NCBI RefSeq assembly: GCF_001984825.2
Contig: NZ_CP043318.1
Span: 4,774,001 to 4,838,000 of the forward strand
Length of the DNA stretch: 64,000 nucleotides
Reading direction: 5' to 3'
DNA from: Enterobacter chengduensis
Lineage (GTDB): Bacteria > Pseudomonadota > Gammaproteobacteria > Enterobacterales > Enterobacteriaceae
Of the stretch, positions 9,012 through 18,697 are shown one piece after another; positions within the stretch are counted from its first letter, which is position 1, and the number at the start of each line of letters is the position of its first letter. The notes beneath the pieces were generated by a model. It searched no databases. It worked only from the letters and a program-made list of their open reading frames with translations, and was not told where the DNA came from. Both the position numbers and the translations under genes were made by a program.

Positions 9012-9047
9012 AAAAAAGCGGGTCAGGAAACTGACCCGCTTTTTTTT
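9012..9047. terminator. Bidirectional terminator between pitA and uspB
   Basis: The palindrome AGCGGGTCAG-GAAA-CTGACCCGCT is flanked by an A-run on the left and a T8 tract on the right. It can terminate pitA on the plus strand and the convergent uspB on the minus strand. Confidence 0.9.
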
Positions 9048-9051
9048 ATGC

Positions 9052-9387
9052 TCAGTGCCAAATCATCAATGCAATCATACTGACCACGACCAGCCCGCAC
9101 AGGGCGCTGGTCAAAATGAACTGACGACGCAGGCGCTCGCAGCGACGGATAAACTCTTCATCGTGATGATCGCGGTAGCGCTGATAGTAGATGTATCCCA
9201 CCAGACGCATCTGTTTGCTGGGCTGTCCATGCGAGGTGAAGAACCCTCCACCGTCCACATACTGATAAAGCAACGGATCGCAACCACGAAGTACCACTAA
9301 CAGCGCGCGTAACGATGAGAAGTAGCGCGCCATATTCACTATGCAAACCACGCATAACGCCCAAAACAATGCGACGGTGCTAATCAT
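9052..9387 (-). CDS. uspB: Universal stress protein B, small inner-membrane protein
   Basis: The start [14 protein letters not shown] at ATG 9387 gives 111 aa, the E. coli UspB length, and has GGAGGA just upstream. The longer frame from 9477 adds 30 residues with no family support. The protein has an N-terminal and a C-terminal membrane segment (about residues 1-20 and 90-110) around a basic central region. In E. coli it is sigma-S dependent and linked to ethanol tolerance. It is divergent from uspA across about 280 bp that must hold both promoters; no motif there is clear enough to call. Confidence 0.95.
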   Translation of the reverse strand: MISTVALFWALCVVCIVNMARYFSSLRALLVVLRGCDPLLYQYVDGGGFFTSHGQPSKQMRLVGYIYYQRYRDHHDEEFIRRCERLRRQFILTSALCGLVVVSMIALMIWH

Positions 9388-9670
9388 ACATCCTCCCCGG
9401 CGTCCGCCCACGAAGCAAGGCTTCTGAGCTACCGCACCCCAATGCCCTGACAGACAGTTCAGTGAAAGAATGACCAAAAGTCGATCCGGTTCGCGTTTTA
9501 ATATCCGAACGGCTCATTTAATAGTGTAGGAGATCCGTTAATTTTTTTGCCACAAGGTTAATCGTTATCAACACCAAAGCTTGAAAAATATGTTTAACTG
9601 GGCCGTAATGAAAGTATCAGACGACGGCATTCTCATTTAGTCATCGATAACTTAAGGAAGGAGTAACACT

Positions 9671-10108
9671 ATGGCTTACAAACACATTCTCATCGCGGTA
9701 GACCTCTCACCAGAGAGCAAAGTGCTGGTTGATAAAGCGGTATCCATGGCACGTCCCTACAACGCGAAAGTTTCCCTGATTCACGTTGATGTGAATTACT
9801 CCGACCTCTACACCGGTCTGATCGACGTGAATCTCGGCGATATGCAGAAGCGTATCTCCGAAGAGACGCACCACGCCCTGAGCGAACTCTCCACCAACGC
9901 GGGCTACCCGATTACCGAGACCCTGAGCGGCAGCGGCGACCTCGGCCAGGTGCTGGTTGATGCAATCAAGAAATACGATATGGACCTGGTCGTGTGCGGT
10001 CACCACCAGGACTTCTGGAGCAAGCTGATGTCTTCCGCACGTCAGCTGATCAACACCGTTCACGTGGATATGCTGATTGTTCCGCTGCGTGACGAAGAAG
10101 ACGAGTAA
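9671..10108 (+). CDS. uspA: Universal stress protein A
   Basis: The 145-aa cytoplasmic protein is almost identical to E. coli UspA (144 aa), with one extra acidic residue in the DEEDE C-terminus. It has the single alpha/beta Usp domain starting [16 protein letters not shown] and ending with HVDMLIVPL. It lacks the G-2X-G-9X-G(S/T) ATP-binding pattern, as expected for the UspA branch. The start has a good Shine-Dalgarno (AAGGAGTAACACT ATG). A REP-like repeat follows directly, where E. coli has dtpB. Confidence 0.97.
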   Translation: MAYKHILIAVDLSPESKVLVDKAVSMARPYNAKVSLIHVDVNYSDLYTGLIDVNLGDMQKRISEETHHALSELSTNAGYPITETLSGSGDLGQVLVDAIKKYDMDLVVCGHHQDFWSKLMSSARQLINTVHVDMLIVPLRDEEDE

Positions 10109-10130
10109 GTAAGGTACAAACCTTACCCCT

Positions 10131-10211
10131 CACCCTAACCCTCTCCCCATAGGGGAGAGGGAACGATCGAGCCCCTCGCCCCTATGGGGAGAGGGGTTGG
10201 GGTGAGGGGAT
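10131..10211. repeat. REP-like (BIME-type) double palindrome
   Basis: Two copies of the element face each other: CCCCTCACCCTAACC...CTCTCCCC ATAGGGGAGAGG, then the reverse arrangement CCCCTATGGGGAGAGG...GGTTGGGGTGAGGGG. The same motif recurs at about 18650, 26592, 30677 and, split by an IS, at 50203/51505. All copies lie at 3' ends of genes, the usual position for REP elements. The right half overlaps the end of rsmJ and encodes its last residues. Confidence 0.85.
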
Positions 10212-10946
10212 ATAGATATCAAACCGGTGCCCTTTGGTGGTCACCGCGTTAGTGGTCGCCACGTCCGCCAGCGGCGGCGCGTAGTCAGGGCGCTTCACCA
10301 CCACCCGCTTCGTCGCGAGCTGACGAGCCGGCTCCAGCAGGCCGTCGGCATCCAAATCCGGCCCCACCAGCGACTGAAACACCCGCATCTCTTTCTTCAC
10401 CAGCGCGCTTTTCTGCTTATGCGGGAACATCGGGTCGAGATAGACCACCTGCGGACGCGGGGTGATGTCGGTCAGCGCCGTCAGGCTTGACGCGTGGATC
10501 AGCTGCAACCGCTCCTGCAGCCACGGCCCGATCTCCGGGTCCGCGTAGCCGCGGTTCAGACCGTCGTCGAGCAGGGCCGCCACCACCGGATTACGCTCCA
10601 GCATCCGCACGCGACAGCCGACAGATGCCAGCACAAAGGCATCGCGCCCCAGCCCCGCCGTGGCGTCGACCACGTCCGGGAGATAGCTCCCTTTGATGCC
10701 CACCGCTTTGGCTACCGCCTCGCCGCGACCGCCGCCGAACTTGCGCCGGTGCGCCATCGTGCCGCCAACAAAATCGACGAAAATCCCGCCGAGCTTCGGC
10801 TCGTCGCGCTTGCGTAATTCAAGATGCTCTGGCGTCATCACCAGCGCCATCGGGTTTTCATCATCGTGCTCCAGCCCCCAGCGGGCGGCCAGAACGGATA
10901 AGGCGCCGTCTCCGGCGCCTGTTTCATCCACTAAGCAGATCTTCAC
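10182..10946 (-). CDS. rsmJ: 16S rRNA (guanine-1516-N2)-methyltransferase RsmJ
   Basis: GTG at 10946 begins the conserved start ([10 protein letters not shown]) and lies 7 bp after the prlC stop; the ATG at 10988 would overlap prlC and adds unconserved residues. From GTG the protein is 254 aa (E. coli 250 aa). The SAM-binding motif [11 protein letters not shown] and the catalytic-loop motif LDPMFPHK are present. In E. coli it methylates G1516 of 16S rRNA. The last residues (about PSPQPLSP) and the stop codon are read from the REP-like repeat, so the natural C-terminus has been exchanged for repeat-encoded sequence. Confidence 0.93.
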   Translation of the reverse strand: MKICLVDETGAGDGALSVLAARWGLEHDDENPMALVMTPEHLELRKRDEPKLGGIFVDFVGGTMAHRRKFGGGRGEAVAKAVGIKGSYLPDVVDATAGLGRDAFVLASVGCRVRMLERNPVVAALLDDGLNRGYADPEIGPWLQERLQLIHASSLTALTDITPRPQVVYLDPMFPHKQKSALVKKEMRVFQSLVGPDLDADGLLEPARQLATKRVVVKRPDYAPPLADVATTNAVTTKGHRFDIYIPSPQPLSP

Positions 10947-10953
10947 GTAACAA

Positions 10954-12996
10954 TCAGCCTTTGATCCCGTAATGCTCAAGCATCGCATCCAGCTGAGGCT
11001 CGCGGCCGCGGAAGCGTTTGAACAGCTCCATGGGCTCTTCGGAGCCGCCGCGGGTCAGGATGTTGTCGAGGAACGACTGCCCGGTTTCGCGGTTGAAGAT
11101 CCCCTCTTCTTCGAAGCGGGAGAAGGCATCTGCCGCCAGCACGTCGGCCCACAGGTAGCTGTAGTAACCCGCCGCGTAGCCGCCCGCGAAGATGTGGCTG
11201 AACGCATGCGGGAAGCGGCCCCAGGTTGGCCCAGGGATCACGGCAACCTGCTTTTTAATCTCGGCCAGCGTTTCAAGGATTTTCGCCCCCTGCTCCGGGC
11301 TGAACTCGGCGTGCAGGCGGAAGTCGAACAGGCCGAACTCCAGCTGACGCAGGATAAACATCGCCGCCTGGTAGTTCTTCGCCGCCAGCATTTTATCCAG
11401 CAGTTCTTTCGGCAGCGGTTCACCGGTCTCATAGTGGCCGGAGATAAACGCCAGCGCGTCCGGCTCCCAGCACCAGTTTTCCATAAACTGGCTTGGCAGC
11501 TCGACCGCATCCCACGGCACGCCGCTGATGCCGGCCACGCCTGCGGTTTCGATGCGGGTCAGCATGTGGTGCAGGCCGTGACCGAACTCGTGGAACAGGG
11601 TAATCACTTCGTCGTGGGTGAACAGCGCGGGTTTGCCGTTTACCGGACGGTTAAAGTTACAGGTCAGGTAGGCAACCGGCTTTTGCAGGGAACCGTCGGC
11701 TTTACGCATCTGGCCCACGCAGTCGTCCATCCACGCCCCGCCGCGCTTGTTCTCACGCGCGTAGAGATCGAGGTAGAAGCTGCCGCGCAGCTCGTTTTTC
11801 TCGTCATACAGTTCGAAGAAGCGCACGTCCGGATGCCAGACGTCGATATCGGTACGCTCTTTCGCGGTGATGCCGTAGATGCGCTTCACCACTTCAAACA
11901 GGCCGTTAACGGCTTTGTTTTCCGGGAAATACGGGCGCAGCTGCTCGTCGCTGATGCTGTAGAGATGCTGCTTCTGTTTTTCGCTGTAGTAGGCAATGTC
12001 CCACGGCTGCAGCTCGTCCACGCCGAACTCCGCTTTCGCAAAGGCGCGCAGCTGGGCCAGCTCTTTCTCACCCTGAGGACGGGCGCGTTTCGCCAGATCG
12101 GTCAGGAAATCGAGCACCTGCTGCGGGTTTTCCGCCATTTTGGTGGCGAGAGATTTGTCGGCGTAGTTTTCAAAGCCCAGCAGCTGGGCCAGCTCGTGGC
12201 GCAGGGCAAGGATTTCCGCCATCACCGGGCTGTTGTCCCACTTACCGGCATTCGGCCCCTGATCGGAGGCGCGGGTGCTGTAGGCGCGGTACATCTCTTC
12301 GCGCAGGGCCTGGTTGTCGCAGTAGGTCATCACCGGCAGATAGCTCGGGATATCCAGCGTTAACAGGTAGCCGTCCTGCTCTTTCGCCTCGGCCTGGGCT
12401 TTTGCTGCCGCCAGGGCGCTTTCCGGCATGCCCGCCAGCTCCGCTTCGTCGGTAATCAGCTTCGTCCAGCCCATGGTGGCGTCGAGCACGTTGTTGCTGT
12501 ACTGGTTGCCCAGCTCGGACAGGCGCGCGGCAATTTCACCGTAACGGGTCTGCTTCTCTTTTGGCAGGCCAATCCCGGACAGCTCAAAATCACGCAGGGC
12601 GTTATCGACTGATTTTTTCTGCGCCGTGTTCAGCTCGGCATAATGGTCGCCGTCGCGCAGGTCGCGGTAGGCTTTGTAGAGCCCTTCGTGCTGGCCGACC
12701 CAGGTGCTGTACTCAGAGAGCAGCGGCAGGGTCTGTTCGTAGGCTTCGCGCAGTTCCGGGCTGTTTTTTACCGAGTTCAGGTGGCTCACCGGGGAGAAGA
12801 TACGCCCCAGCACGTCGTCCACTTCGGCCAGCGGCTGACACAGATTTTCCCAGGTGTACGGCGCGCCCTGCGCTACCACGCTTTCTACCGCCGCGCGGCA
12901 GTTGTCCAGCGATTGCGTCACGGCTGGAACCACATGCTCGGGGAGGATTTTAGAAAACGGCGGCAACGAAAAAGGCGTCAGTAATGGATTGGTCAT
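10954..12996 (-). CDS. prlC: Oligopeptidase A (M3 zinc metallopeptidase)
   Basis: The start [16 protein letters not shown] at ATG 12996 gives 680 aa, the E. coli length; the 13 extra residues from 13035 are not conserved. The zinc motif HEFGH ([11 protein letters not shown], about residues 469-473) and the downstream Glu region typical of M3 peptidases are present. This cytoplasmic enzyme degrades short peptides, including cleaved signal peptides. It is followed by rsmJ after 7 bp, so the two are probably cotranscribed. It is divergent from rlmJ. Confidence 0.96.
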   Translation of the reverse strand: MTNPLLTPFSLPPFSKILPEHVVPAVTQSLDNCRAAVESVVAQGAPYTWENLCQPLAEVDDVLGRIFSPVSHLNSVKNSPELREAYEQTLPLLSEYSTWVGQHEGLYKAYRDLRDGDHYAELNTAQKKSVDNALRDFELSGIGLPKEKQTRYGEIAARLSELGNQYSNNVLDATMGWTKLITDEAELAGMPESALAAAKAQAEAKEQDGYLLTLDIPSYLPVMTYCDNQALREEMYRAYSTRASDQGPNAGKWDNSPVMAEILALRHELAQLLGFENYADKSLATKMAENPQQVLDFLTDLAKRARPQGEKELAQLRAFAKAEFGVDELQPWDIAYYSEKQKQHLYSISDEQLRPYFPENKAVNGLFEVVKRIYGITAKERTDIDVWHPDVRFFELYDEKNELRGSFYLDLYARENKRGGAWMDDCVGQMRKADGSLQKPVAYLTCNFNRPVNGKPALFTHDEVITLFHEFGHGLHHMLTRIETAGVAGISGVPWDAVELPSQFMENWCWEPDALAFISGHYETGEPLPKELLDKMLAAKNYQAAMFILRQLEFGLFDFRLHAEFSPEQGAKILETLAEIKKQVAVIPGPTWGRFPHAFSHIFAGGYAAGYYSYLWADVLAADAFSRFEEEGIFNRETGQSFLDNILTRGGSEEPMELFKRFRGREPQLDAMLEHYGIKG

Positions 12997-13203
12997 AAGC
13001 GCTGTCCTGTTGAAATAGGTGAATGAAGCGCGCATCCGGCGCTGTGCATATGGGATCTAGAATGGGGTTAAGTGTAGAGGATTTCAATGCCGGACGTCGG
13101 GGAAAAGCGCCCGGTAGCGCGACGCTTGCCGGGCCTACGGGTAATCTGTGCCGTTCTGCTGTAAACTGTGGCAAATCGTCAATTCAGCGGAAAATCATTA
13201 CCC

Positions 13204-14046
13204 ATGCTCAGTTATCGCCACAGCTTCCACGCTGGCAACCATGCCGACGTCCTCAAACACACCGTTCAGAGCCTGATCATCGAATCGCTCAAAGAGAAAG
13301 AGAAGCCGTTTCTCTATCTGGACACGCACGCGGGCGCGGGCCGTTATCAGCTGAGCGGCGAGCATGCCGAGCGTACCGGTGAATATCTGGAAGGGATTGC
13401 CCACATCTGGCAGCAGGACGACCTGCCTGCCGAGCTGGAGCCGTACATCGGCGTGGTGAACCACTTCAACCGCAACGGCCAGCTGCGCTACTACCCGGGC
13501 TCGCCGCTGATTGCCCGCCAGCTGCTGCGCGAGCAGGACAGCATTCAGCTGACCGAGCTGCATCCGAGCGACTTCCCGCTGCTGCGGTCTGAATTCCAGA
13601 AAGACAGCCGCGCGCGCGTGGAAAAAGCCGACGGCTACCAGCAGCTGAAGGCCAAGCTGCCGCCGGTTTCCCGCCGTGGCCTGGTGCTGATCGACCCGCC
13701 TTACGAAATTAAAACCGACTATCAGGCGGTGGTGACCGGCATCCACGAAGGCTACAAACGCTTCGCCACCGGGACATACGCCCTGTGGTATCCGGTGGTG
13801 CTGCGTGCGCAAATCAAGCGCATGATCAAGGATCTGGAAGCCACCGGCATCCGCAAAATCCTGCAGATCGAGCTGGCGATACGTCCGGACAGCGACCAGC
13901 GCGGCATGACCGCCTCGGGCATGATCGTCATTAACCCACCGTGGAAGCTCGAAGCGCAGATGAACAACGTGCTGCCGTGGCTGCACAAAACGCTGGTGCC
14001 GGCCGGTACGGGCCACGCTACCGTCAGCTGGATTGTGCCGGAGTAA
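13204..14046 (+). CDS. rlmJ: 23S rRNA (adenine-2030-N6)-methyltransferase RlmJ
   Basis: The conserved start MLSYRHSFHAGNHADVLKH at 13204 gives 280 aa, the E. coli length; the upstream ATG at 13168 adds 12 unconserved residues. The N6-adenine methyltransferase motif DPPYE is at about residues 164-168 (LVLIDPPYE). In E. coli it methylates A2030 of 23S rRNA. It is the first gene rightward from the prlC/rlmJ divergent region (about 207 bp) and is followed by gor after 71 bp. Confidence 0.96.
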   Translation: MLSYRHSFHAGNHADVLKHTVQSLIIESLKEKEKPFLYLDTHAGAGRYQLSGEHAERTGEYLEGIAHIWQQDDLPAELEPYIGVVNHFNRNGQLRYYPGSPLIARQLLREQDSIQLTELHPSDFPLLRSEFQKDSRARVEKADGYQQLKAKLPPVSRRGLVLIDPPYEIKTDYQAVVTGIHEGYKRFATGTYALWYPVVLRAQIKRMIKDLEATGIRKILQIELAIRPDSDQRGMTASGMIVINPPWKLEAQMNNVLPWLHKTLVPAGTGHATVSWIVPE

Positions 14047-14117
14047 TCGCAGCCATCGGTGGAAACTATTGATTTCATGTATACAATCGCGGCAATTCAC
14101 GATTAAGGACAAAAGCT

Positions 14118-15470
14118 ATGACTAAGCATTATGACTACATCGCAATCGGCGGCGGCAGCGGCGGCATCGCCTCCATCAACCGTGCGGCCATGTACGGCCA
14201 GAAGTGCGCGCTGATTGAAGCCAAAGAACTTGGCGGCACCTGCGTAAACGTGGGTTGTGTACCGAAGAAAGTGATGTGGCATGCGGCGCAAATCCGCGAA
14301 GCGATCCATATGTACGGCCCGGACTACGGCTTTGACACCACCCTTAACCACTTCGACTGGGACAAGCTGATCGCCAGCCGTACCGCCTACATCGACCGTA
14401 TTCACACCTCCTACGACAACGTGCTGGGCAAGAACAACGTCGACGTGATCCGCGGCTTCGCCCGCTTTGTGGACGCGAAAACGATCGAAGTGAACGGTGA
14501 GACGATCACCGCCGATCACATCCTGATCGCCACCGGCGGTCGTCCGAGCCACCCGAACATCCCGGGCGTGGAATACGGCATTGATTCCGACGGTTTCTTC
14601 GAGCTGCCTGCCCTGCCCAAGCGCGTTGCCGTGGTGGGCGCGGGCTATATCGCGGTAGAGCTGGCGGGCGTGATTAACGGCCTGGGCGCGGAAGCGCACC
14701 TGTTCGTGCGTAAACACGCGCCTCTGCGCAGCTTTGACCCGCTGATTGTCGACACCCTGGTTGAAGTGATGAACGCCGAAGGCCCGACCCTGCACACCCA
14801 CGCCGTGCCAAAAGCGGTGGTGAAAAACGCGGACGGCAGCCTGACGCTGGAGCTGGAGGATGGCCGTAGCCAGACCGTCGATTGCCTGATCTGGGCGATT
14901 GGCCGTGAACCGGCGAACGACAACTTCAACCTGGCCGTCACCGGCGTGAAAACCGACGAAAAAGGCTACATCGTCGTTGATAAGTTCCAGAACACCAGCG
15001 TACCGGGCATTTACGCAGTCGGCGATAACACCGGCGCGGTTGAGCTGACCCCGGTGGCCGTTGCGGCGGGTCGTCGCCTCTCTGAACGCCTGTTTAACAA
15101 CAAGCCGGATGAACATCTGGACTACAGCAATATCCCGACCGTGGTCTTCAGCCATCCACCAATCGGCACCGTTGGCTTAACCGAGCCGCAGGCGCGCGAG
15201 CAGTATGGCGACGACCAGGTGAAAGTGTATAAATCGGCGTTCACCGCGATGTACACCGCCGTCACCTCTCACCGTCAGCCGTGCCGCATGAAGCTGGTCT
15301 GCGTCGGCCCGGACGAGAAGATTGTCGGTATCCACGGCATCGGCTTCGGCATGGACGAGATCCTGCAGGGCTTCGCCGTGGCGCTGAAGATGGGCGCAAC
15401 CAAGAAAGACTTCGACAACACGGTGGCCATCCACCCAACGGCGGCGGAAGAGTTCGTGACCATGCGTTAA
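14118..15470 (+). CDS. gor: Glutathione reductase (NADPH)
   Basis: At 450 aa the protein equals E. coli Gor. The FAD-binding GGGSGG motif is at residues 11-16, the redox-active disulfide is C42/C47 (GGTCVNVGC), a second Rossmann motif ([11 protein letters not shown]) serves NADPH, and the C-terminal catalytic His is in AIHPTAAEE. It reduces glutathione disulfide in the cytoplasm. A Shine-Dalgarno AAGGAC precedes the ATG, and a strong terminator follows at 15497. Confidence 0.97.
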   Translation: MTKHYDYIAIGGGSGGIASINRAAMYGQKCALIEAKELGGTCVNVGCVPKKVMWHAAQIREAIHMYGPDYGFDTTLNHFDWDKLIASRTAYIDRIHTSYDNVLGKNNVDVIRGFARFVDAKTIEVNGETITADHILIATGGRPSHPNIPGVEYGIDSDGFFELPALPKRVAVVGAGYIAVELAGVINGLGAEAHLFVRKHAPLRSFDPLIVDTLVEVMNAEGPTLHTHAVPKAVVKNADGSLTLELEDGRSQTVDCLIWAIGREPANDNFNLAVTGVKTDEKGYIVVDKFQNTSVPGIYAVGDNTGAVELTPVAVAAGRRLSERLFNNKPDEHLDYSNIPTVVFSHPPIGTVGLTEPQAREQYGDDQVKVYKSAFTAMYTAVTSHRQPCRMKLVCVGPDEKIVGIHGIGFGMDEILQGFAVALKMGATKKDFDNTVAIHPTAAEEFVTMR

Positions 15471-15496
15471 GGGCTTTTCGCAGGAAAGTACGTCAT

Positions 15497-15528
15497 AAAA
15501 AACTGGCCTTCGCGGGCCAGTTTTTTTT
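15497..15528 (+). terminator. Rho-independent terminator after gor
   Basis: The stem ACTGGCC-TTCGC-GGCCAGT is followed by T8 and preceded by an A-run, 27 bp after the gor stop. Confidence 0.92.
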
Positions 15529-15605
15529 ATGGCTCGATAATTTAAAGGCAAAGCATCATCATCCCAGTGAATACAAAACCATCAGCACGCTAAAAAGGAA
15601 TTGAG

Positions 15606-16787
15606 ATGAAAGCGCTTATTGGGTTGACCCTGCTTCTTTTTTGCTTTGCCGCCTCCTCGTCTGACCAAATGGCCTTCTGGGATACCCCTCAGCACGGTGG
15701 AAACAGCTTTAACCGCCTGCCGCCCACGCAGGAATACTACGACGCGCTGCGCGGCTATGGCGCGACGTGGGTTCGCCTGTCTTATGACAAATGGAAGCCT
15801 GCCGGGAGAGATTTCCTTCTCGGCAACGCCGACGGCTACCGCGGGCTCGAGGCCGCAGACCTCGCGACGCTCAAAGACGCCATCAGAAAAGCACACGCGG
15901 CCGGGCTACAGGTCGTCATTGCCCCCCTCTCTTTACCGGGCATGCGCTGGGCGCAAAATAACAATAATCAGTTTGACGACCGCATCTGGCAGGACAAAAA
16001 ATACTGGCAGGAAGCGGCCCGGTTCTGGCGTGATTTAGCCCAGGCCCTGAAGGACGAACCGGGCATCGCCGCCTGGAATCTGATCAATGAACCCGCGCCC
16101 GAAAAAAGAGGCAACATTAGCGAGCAGGCATCGCCTGAGGCGTTAAAAGCCTGGTATCAGCAGCAGCAAAGCACGGCGCGTAACCTCCCCGCACTCTACA
16201 ATCAGATCGTCGCCGCTATCCGCGAGGTCGATGCCACCACACCGATTATGGTCGATGGAGGCTGGTACGCCTCCGCGCGCGGTTTTTCCGGCTGGCCGTC
16301 CGCGCTTGAGGATAAACGGGTGCTGTACAGCTTCCACATGTACGAGCCCTATGATTTCACCAGCGCGCCAAATGCGCGCCGCAAGGTGCCGTTCGACTAT
16401 CCCGGCATGGTCACGTTCGGCGGTAAAAAGGTGAAATGGGATGCTGCGGCCATAGAAAAATGGATGAACGCGCCCTTTGACTGGGCGAAGCAGAACGGCA
16501 TTCCTGCCAACCGGGTTGTCGCGGGAGAGTTTGGCTGCGTTCGCACGCTGCCGGGCTGTGAGCAGTGGCTTGATGATGTCCTGACCGTCCTCGACAAGCA
16601 TCGTGCACACTGGGCATTCTATGCTTTTCGTGAAGATGCCTGGGACGCCATGGACTATGAGCTGGGAAAAAAACCGGTGCCGTGGGCCTACTGGAAAGCC
16701 ATCGACGATAATACACCTGATACCCTCCCGCGCCATTCCACCGAGGAATTCGAACCGATTGCAAAGCGGCTAAAACAAGGCCGGTGA
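15606..16787 (+). CDS. Secreted GH5-family beta-1,4-glucanase (cellulase)
   Basis: The protein is 393 aa with an N-terminal signal peptide (MKALIGLTLLLFCFAASS). The GH5 fold is indicated by the acid/base Glu in NLINEPAP (E162) and the nucleophile Glu in VVAGEFGC (E308), plus SFHMYEPYDF in between. It probably hydrolyses cellulose or related beta-glucans outside the cytoplasm; substrate preference cannot be read from sequence. The start has AAGGAATTGAG upstream. It stands between gor and treF, where E. coli K-12 has the ars and acid-fitness genes. It is one of three predicted beta-1,4-glucanases in the window, with bcsZ and the GH8 gene near birA. Confidence 0.88.
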   Translation: MKALIGLTLLLFCFAASSSDQMAFWDTPQHGGNSFNRLPPTQEYYDALRGYGATWVRLSYDKWKPAGRDFLLGNADGYRGLEAADLATLKDAIRKAHAAGLQVVIAPLSLPGMRWAQNNNNQFDDRIWQDKKYWQEAARFWRDLAQALKDEPGIAAWNLINEPAPEKRGNISEQASPEALKAWYQQQQSTARNLPALYNQIVAAIREVDATTPIMVDGGWYASARGFSGWPSALEDKRVLYSFHMYEPYDFTSAPNARRKVPFDYPGMVTFGGKKVKWDAAAIEKWMNAPFDWAKQNGIPANRVVAGEFGCVRTLPGCEQWLDDVLTVLDKHRAHWAFYAFREDAWDAMDYELGKKPVPWAYWKAIDDNTPDTLPRHSTEEFEPIAKRLKQGR

Positions 16788-16836
16788 TACGCGGAGCCGG
16801 CCTCTTGTTCAGTAGCCTTTTTTGACGAGGCTACTG
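16774..16836 (+). terminator. Two tandem hairpins after the GH5 gene
   Basis: The first stem pairs AACAA..GGCCGG with CCGGCC..TTGTT and spans the stop codon. The second pairs CAGTAGCC (16810-16817) with GGCTACTG (16829-16836). Neither has a clean downstream T-tract, so termination is likely but not certain. The rest of the gap up to treF shows nothing further. Confidence 0.5.
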
Positions 16837-16986
16837 TTAACATACATAAATCGTTGCAAAACGAATGCTCCGAAAAGAGTGATCTACCGCACATATCCCT
16901 CCACATCTACCGAAGCGAATGTCTACGCTTATAAGACGCCCGGAAAAACCTGTCTTTTGAACACACAACCGGAGGTCCCTATCACC

Positions 16987-18636
16987 ATGTTCAACCAGAA
17001 ACTACAGGCTACCGAAAACATCGAGTTCGAGATTGCAGAAGAGCTGCGCTACGAGACCGATCCCTGCGAGTTGAAACTGGATGAAATGATTGAGGCGGAG
17101 CCGGAACCCGAAATGATCGAGGGGCTACCCGCCTCCGATGCGTTGACGCCCGCAGACCGCTACCTTGAACTGTTCGAACACGTGCAGTCGTCACGGCTGT
17201 TTGCGGACAGTAAAACCTTCCCCGACTGCGCGCCGAAGATGGATCCGCTGGATATCCTGATCCGCTACCGCAAGGTCAGACGCCACCGGGATTTCGACCT
17301 GCGCCAGTTTGTGGAGAACCACTTCTGGATGCCAGAAACCTACGGCACCGAATATGTCTCCGACCCGGGCCTCTCCCTGAAGGAGCACATTGATAATCTG
17401 TGGCCGGTGCTGACGCGCGAACCGCAGGATCATATTCCCTGGTCTTCCCTGCTGGCGCTGCCGCAGGCCTATATCGTGCCCGGCGGACGGTTCAGCGAGA
17501 CCTACTACTGGGATTCCTATTTCTCCATGCTGGGGCTGGCGGAGAGCGGCCGTAACGATCTGCTCAAGTGTATGGCGGACAACTTCGCCTGGCTGATTGA
17601 ACGCTACGGGCATATTCCCAACGGCAACCGTACCTACTATCTCAGCCGCTCGCAGCCCCCGGTCTTTGCGCTGATGGTGGAGCTGTTCGAGGAGGACGGC
17701 GTGCGCGGGGCGAAACGCTATCTGGATCACCTCAAAATGGAGTACGCCTTCTGGATGGACGGCGCGGAGTCGCTGCTGCTCAACCAGGCCTACCGCAGCG
17801 CGGTGCGCATGCCGGACGGTTCATTGCTCAACCGCTACTGGGATGACCGCGATACCCCGCGCGATGAGTCGTGGATTGAGGACGTGGAAACCGCCCGCCA
17901 CTCGGGTCGTCCGCCTAACGAGGTGTATCGCGACCTGCGCGCGGGTGCGGCTTCCGGCTGGGATTACTCGTCCCGCTGGCTGCGCGATCCGTCGCGGCTC
18001 GCCAGCATCCGTACAACCCAGTTTATCCCTATTGACCTGAACGCCTTTCTGTTCAAGCTGGAAAGCGCGATCGCCAACATCTCCGCGTCGAAAGGGGATA
18101 AAGAGACGGCAGAGGCGTTTCGCCAGAAGGCCAACGATCGCCGCGCGGCGGTAAACCGCTATCTGTGGGATGATGAGAGCGGGTGTTACCGCGATTACGA
18201 CTGGCGACGCGAAGAGCTGGCGCTGTTTTCGGCCGCCAGCATTGTGCCGCTGTATGTCGGTATGGCGACCCACGAGCAGGCCGAGCGCCTGTCGGATGCG
18301 GTCAAGGCGCGACTTCTGACCCCGGGCGGCATTCTGGCGACCGAGTATGAATCCGGCGAGCAGTGGGATAAACCCAACGGCTGGGCGCCGCTGCAGTGGA
18401 TGGCGATCCAGGGGTTCAAGCAATACGGCAACGACTCGCTGGGAGATGAAATCGCCTGGAGCTGGCTGCATACGGTGAACCATTTTTATCAGAAGCATCA
18501 CAAGCTGATTGAGAAGTACCACATCGCCAGCAGTACGCCGCGCGAAGGGGGCGGGGGTGAATACCCGCTGCAGGACGGCTTCGGCTGGACCAACGGCGTG
18601 GTGCGGCGACTGATTGGGTTGTATGGGGAGCCTTAA
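16987..18636 (+). CDS. treF: Cytoplasmic trehalase TreF
   Basis: ATG at 16987 (MFNQKLQ) gives 549 aa, the E. coli TreF length; the frame from 16822 adds 55 residues with no family match. The GH37 signatures [14 protein letters not shown] and [12 protein letters not shown] are present, as is the Gly-rich [16 protein letters not shown] near the end. There is no signal peptide and the N-terminus is acidic, as in TreF rather than periplasmic TreA. It splits trehalose into two glucose molecules. GGAGG lies 11 nt upstream of the start. In E. coli treF is sigma-S dependent; no promoter is called here. Confidence 0.96.
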   Translation: MFNQKLQATENIEFEIAEELRYETDPCELKLDEMIEAEPEPEMIEGLPASDALTPADRYLELFEHVQSSRLFADSKTFPDCAPKMDPLDILIRYRKVRRHRDFDLRQFVENHFWMPETYGTEYVSDPGLSLKEHIDNLWPVLTREPQDHIPWSSLLALPQAYIVPGGRFSETYYWDSYFSMLGLAESGRNDLLKCMADNFAWLIERYGHIPNGNRTYYLSRSQPPVFALMVELFEEDGVRGAKRYLDHLKMEYAFWMDGAESLLLNQAYRSAVRMPDGSLLNRYWDDRDTPRDESWIEDVETARHSGRPPNEVYRDLRAGAASGWDYSSRWLRDPSRLASIRTTQFIPIDLNAFLFKLESAIANISASKGDKETAEAFRQKANDRRAAVNRYLWDDESGCYRDYDWRREELALFSAASIVPLYVGMATHEQAERLSDAVKARLLTPGGILATEYESGEQWDKPNGWAPLQWMAIQGFKQYGNDSLGDEIAWSWLHTVNHFYQKHHKLIEKYHIASSTPREGGGGEYPLQDGFGWTNGVVRRLIGLYGEP

Positions 18637-18649
18637 GTGGGGTGCGGTC

Positions 18650-18695
18650 TTTTCCCCCTCTCCCCTCTGGGGAGAGGGCTGGGGTGAGGGGAAAA
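18650..18695. repeat. REP-like palindrome after treF
   Basis: CCCCCTCTCCCC TCTGGGGAGAGGG...GGGGTGAGGGG matches the repeat at 10131. It lies between the convergent ends of treF and the next minus-strand gene. Confidence 0.8.
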
Positions 18696-18697
18696 CG

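Noticed and set aside
10109-10181. Remnant of dtpB
   Set aside because: The gap is only about 70 bp and holds repeat sequence; no peptide-transporter fragment can be read in any frame.
10972-12363. 463-aa open frame antisense to prlC
   Set aside because: Shadow of prlC, Arg/Gln/His-rich low-information product, no ribosome-binding site of note.
16822-16986. N-terminal extension of TreF from the upstream ATG
   Set aside because: The extra 55 residues do not resemble TreF, and the 549-aa form has the E. coli length and a GGAGG site.
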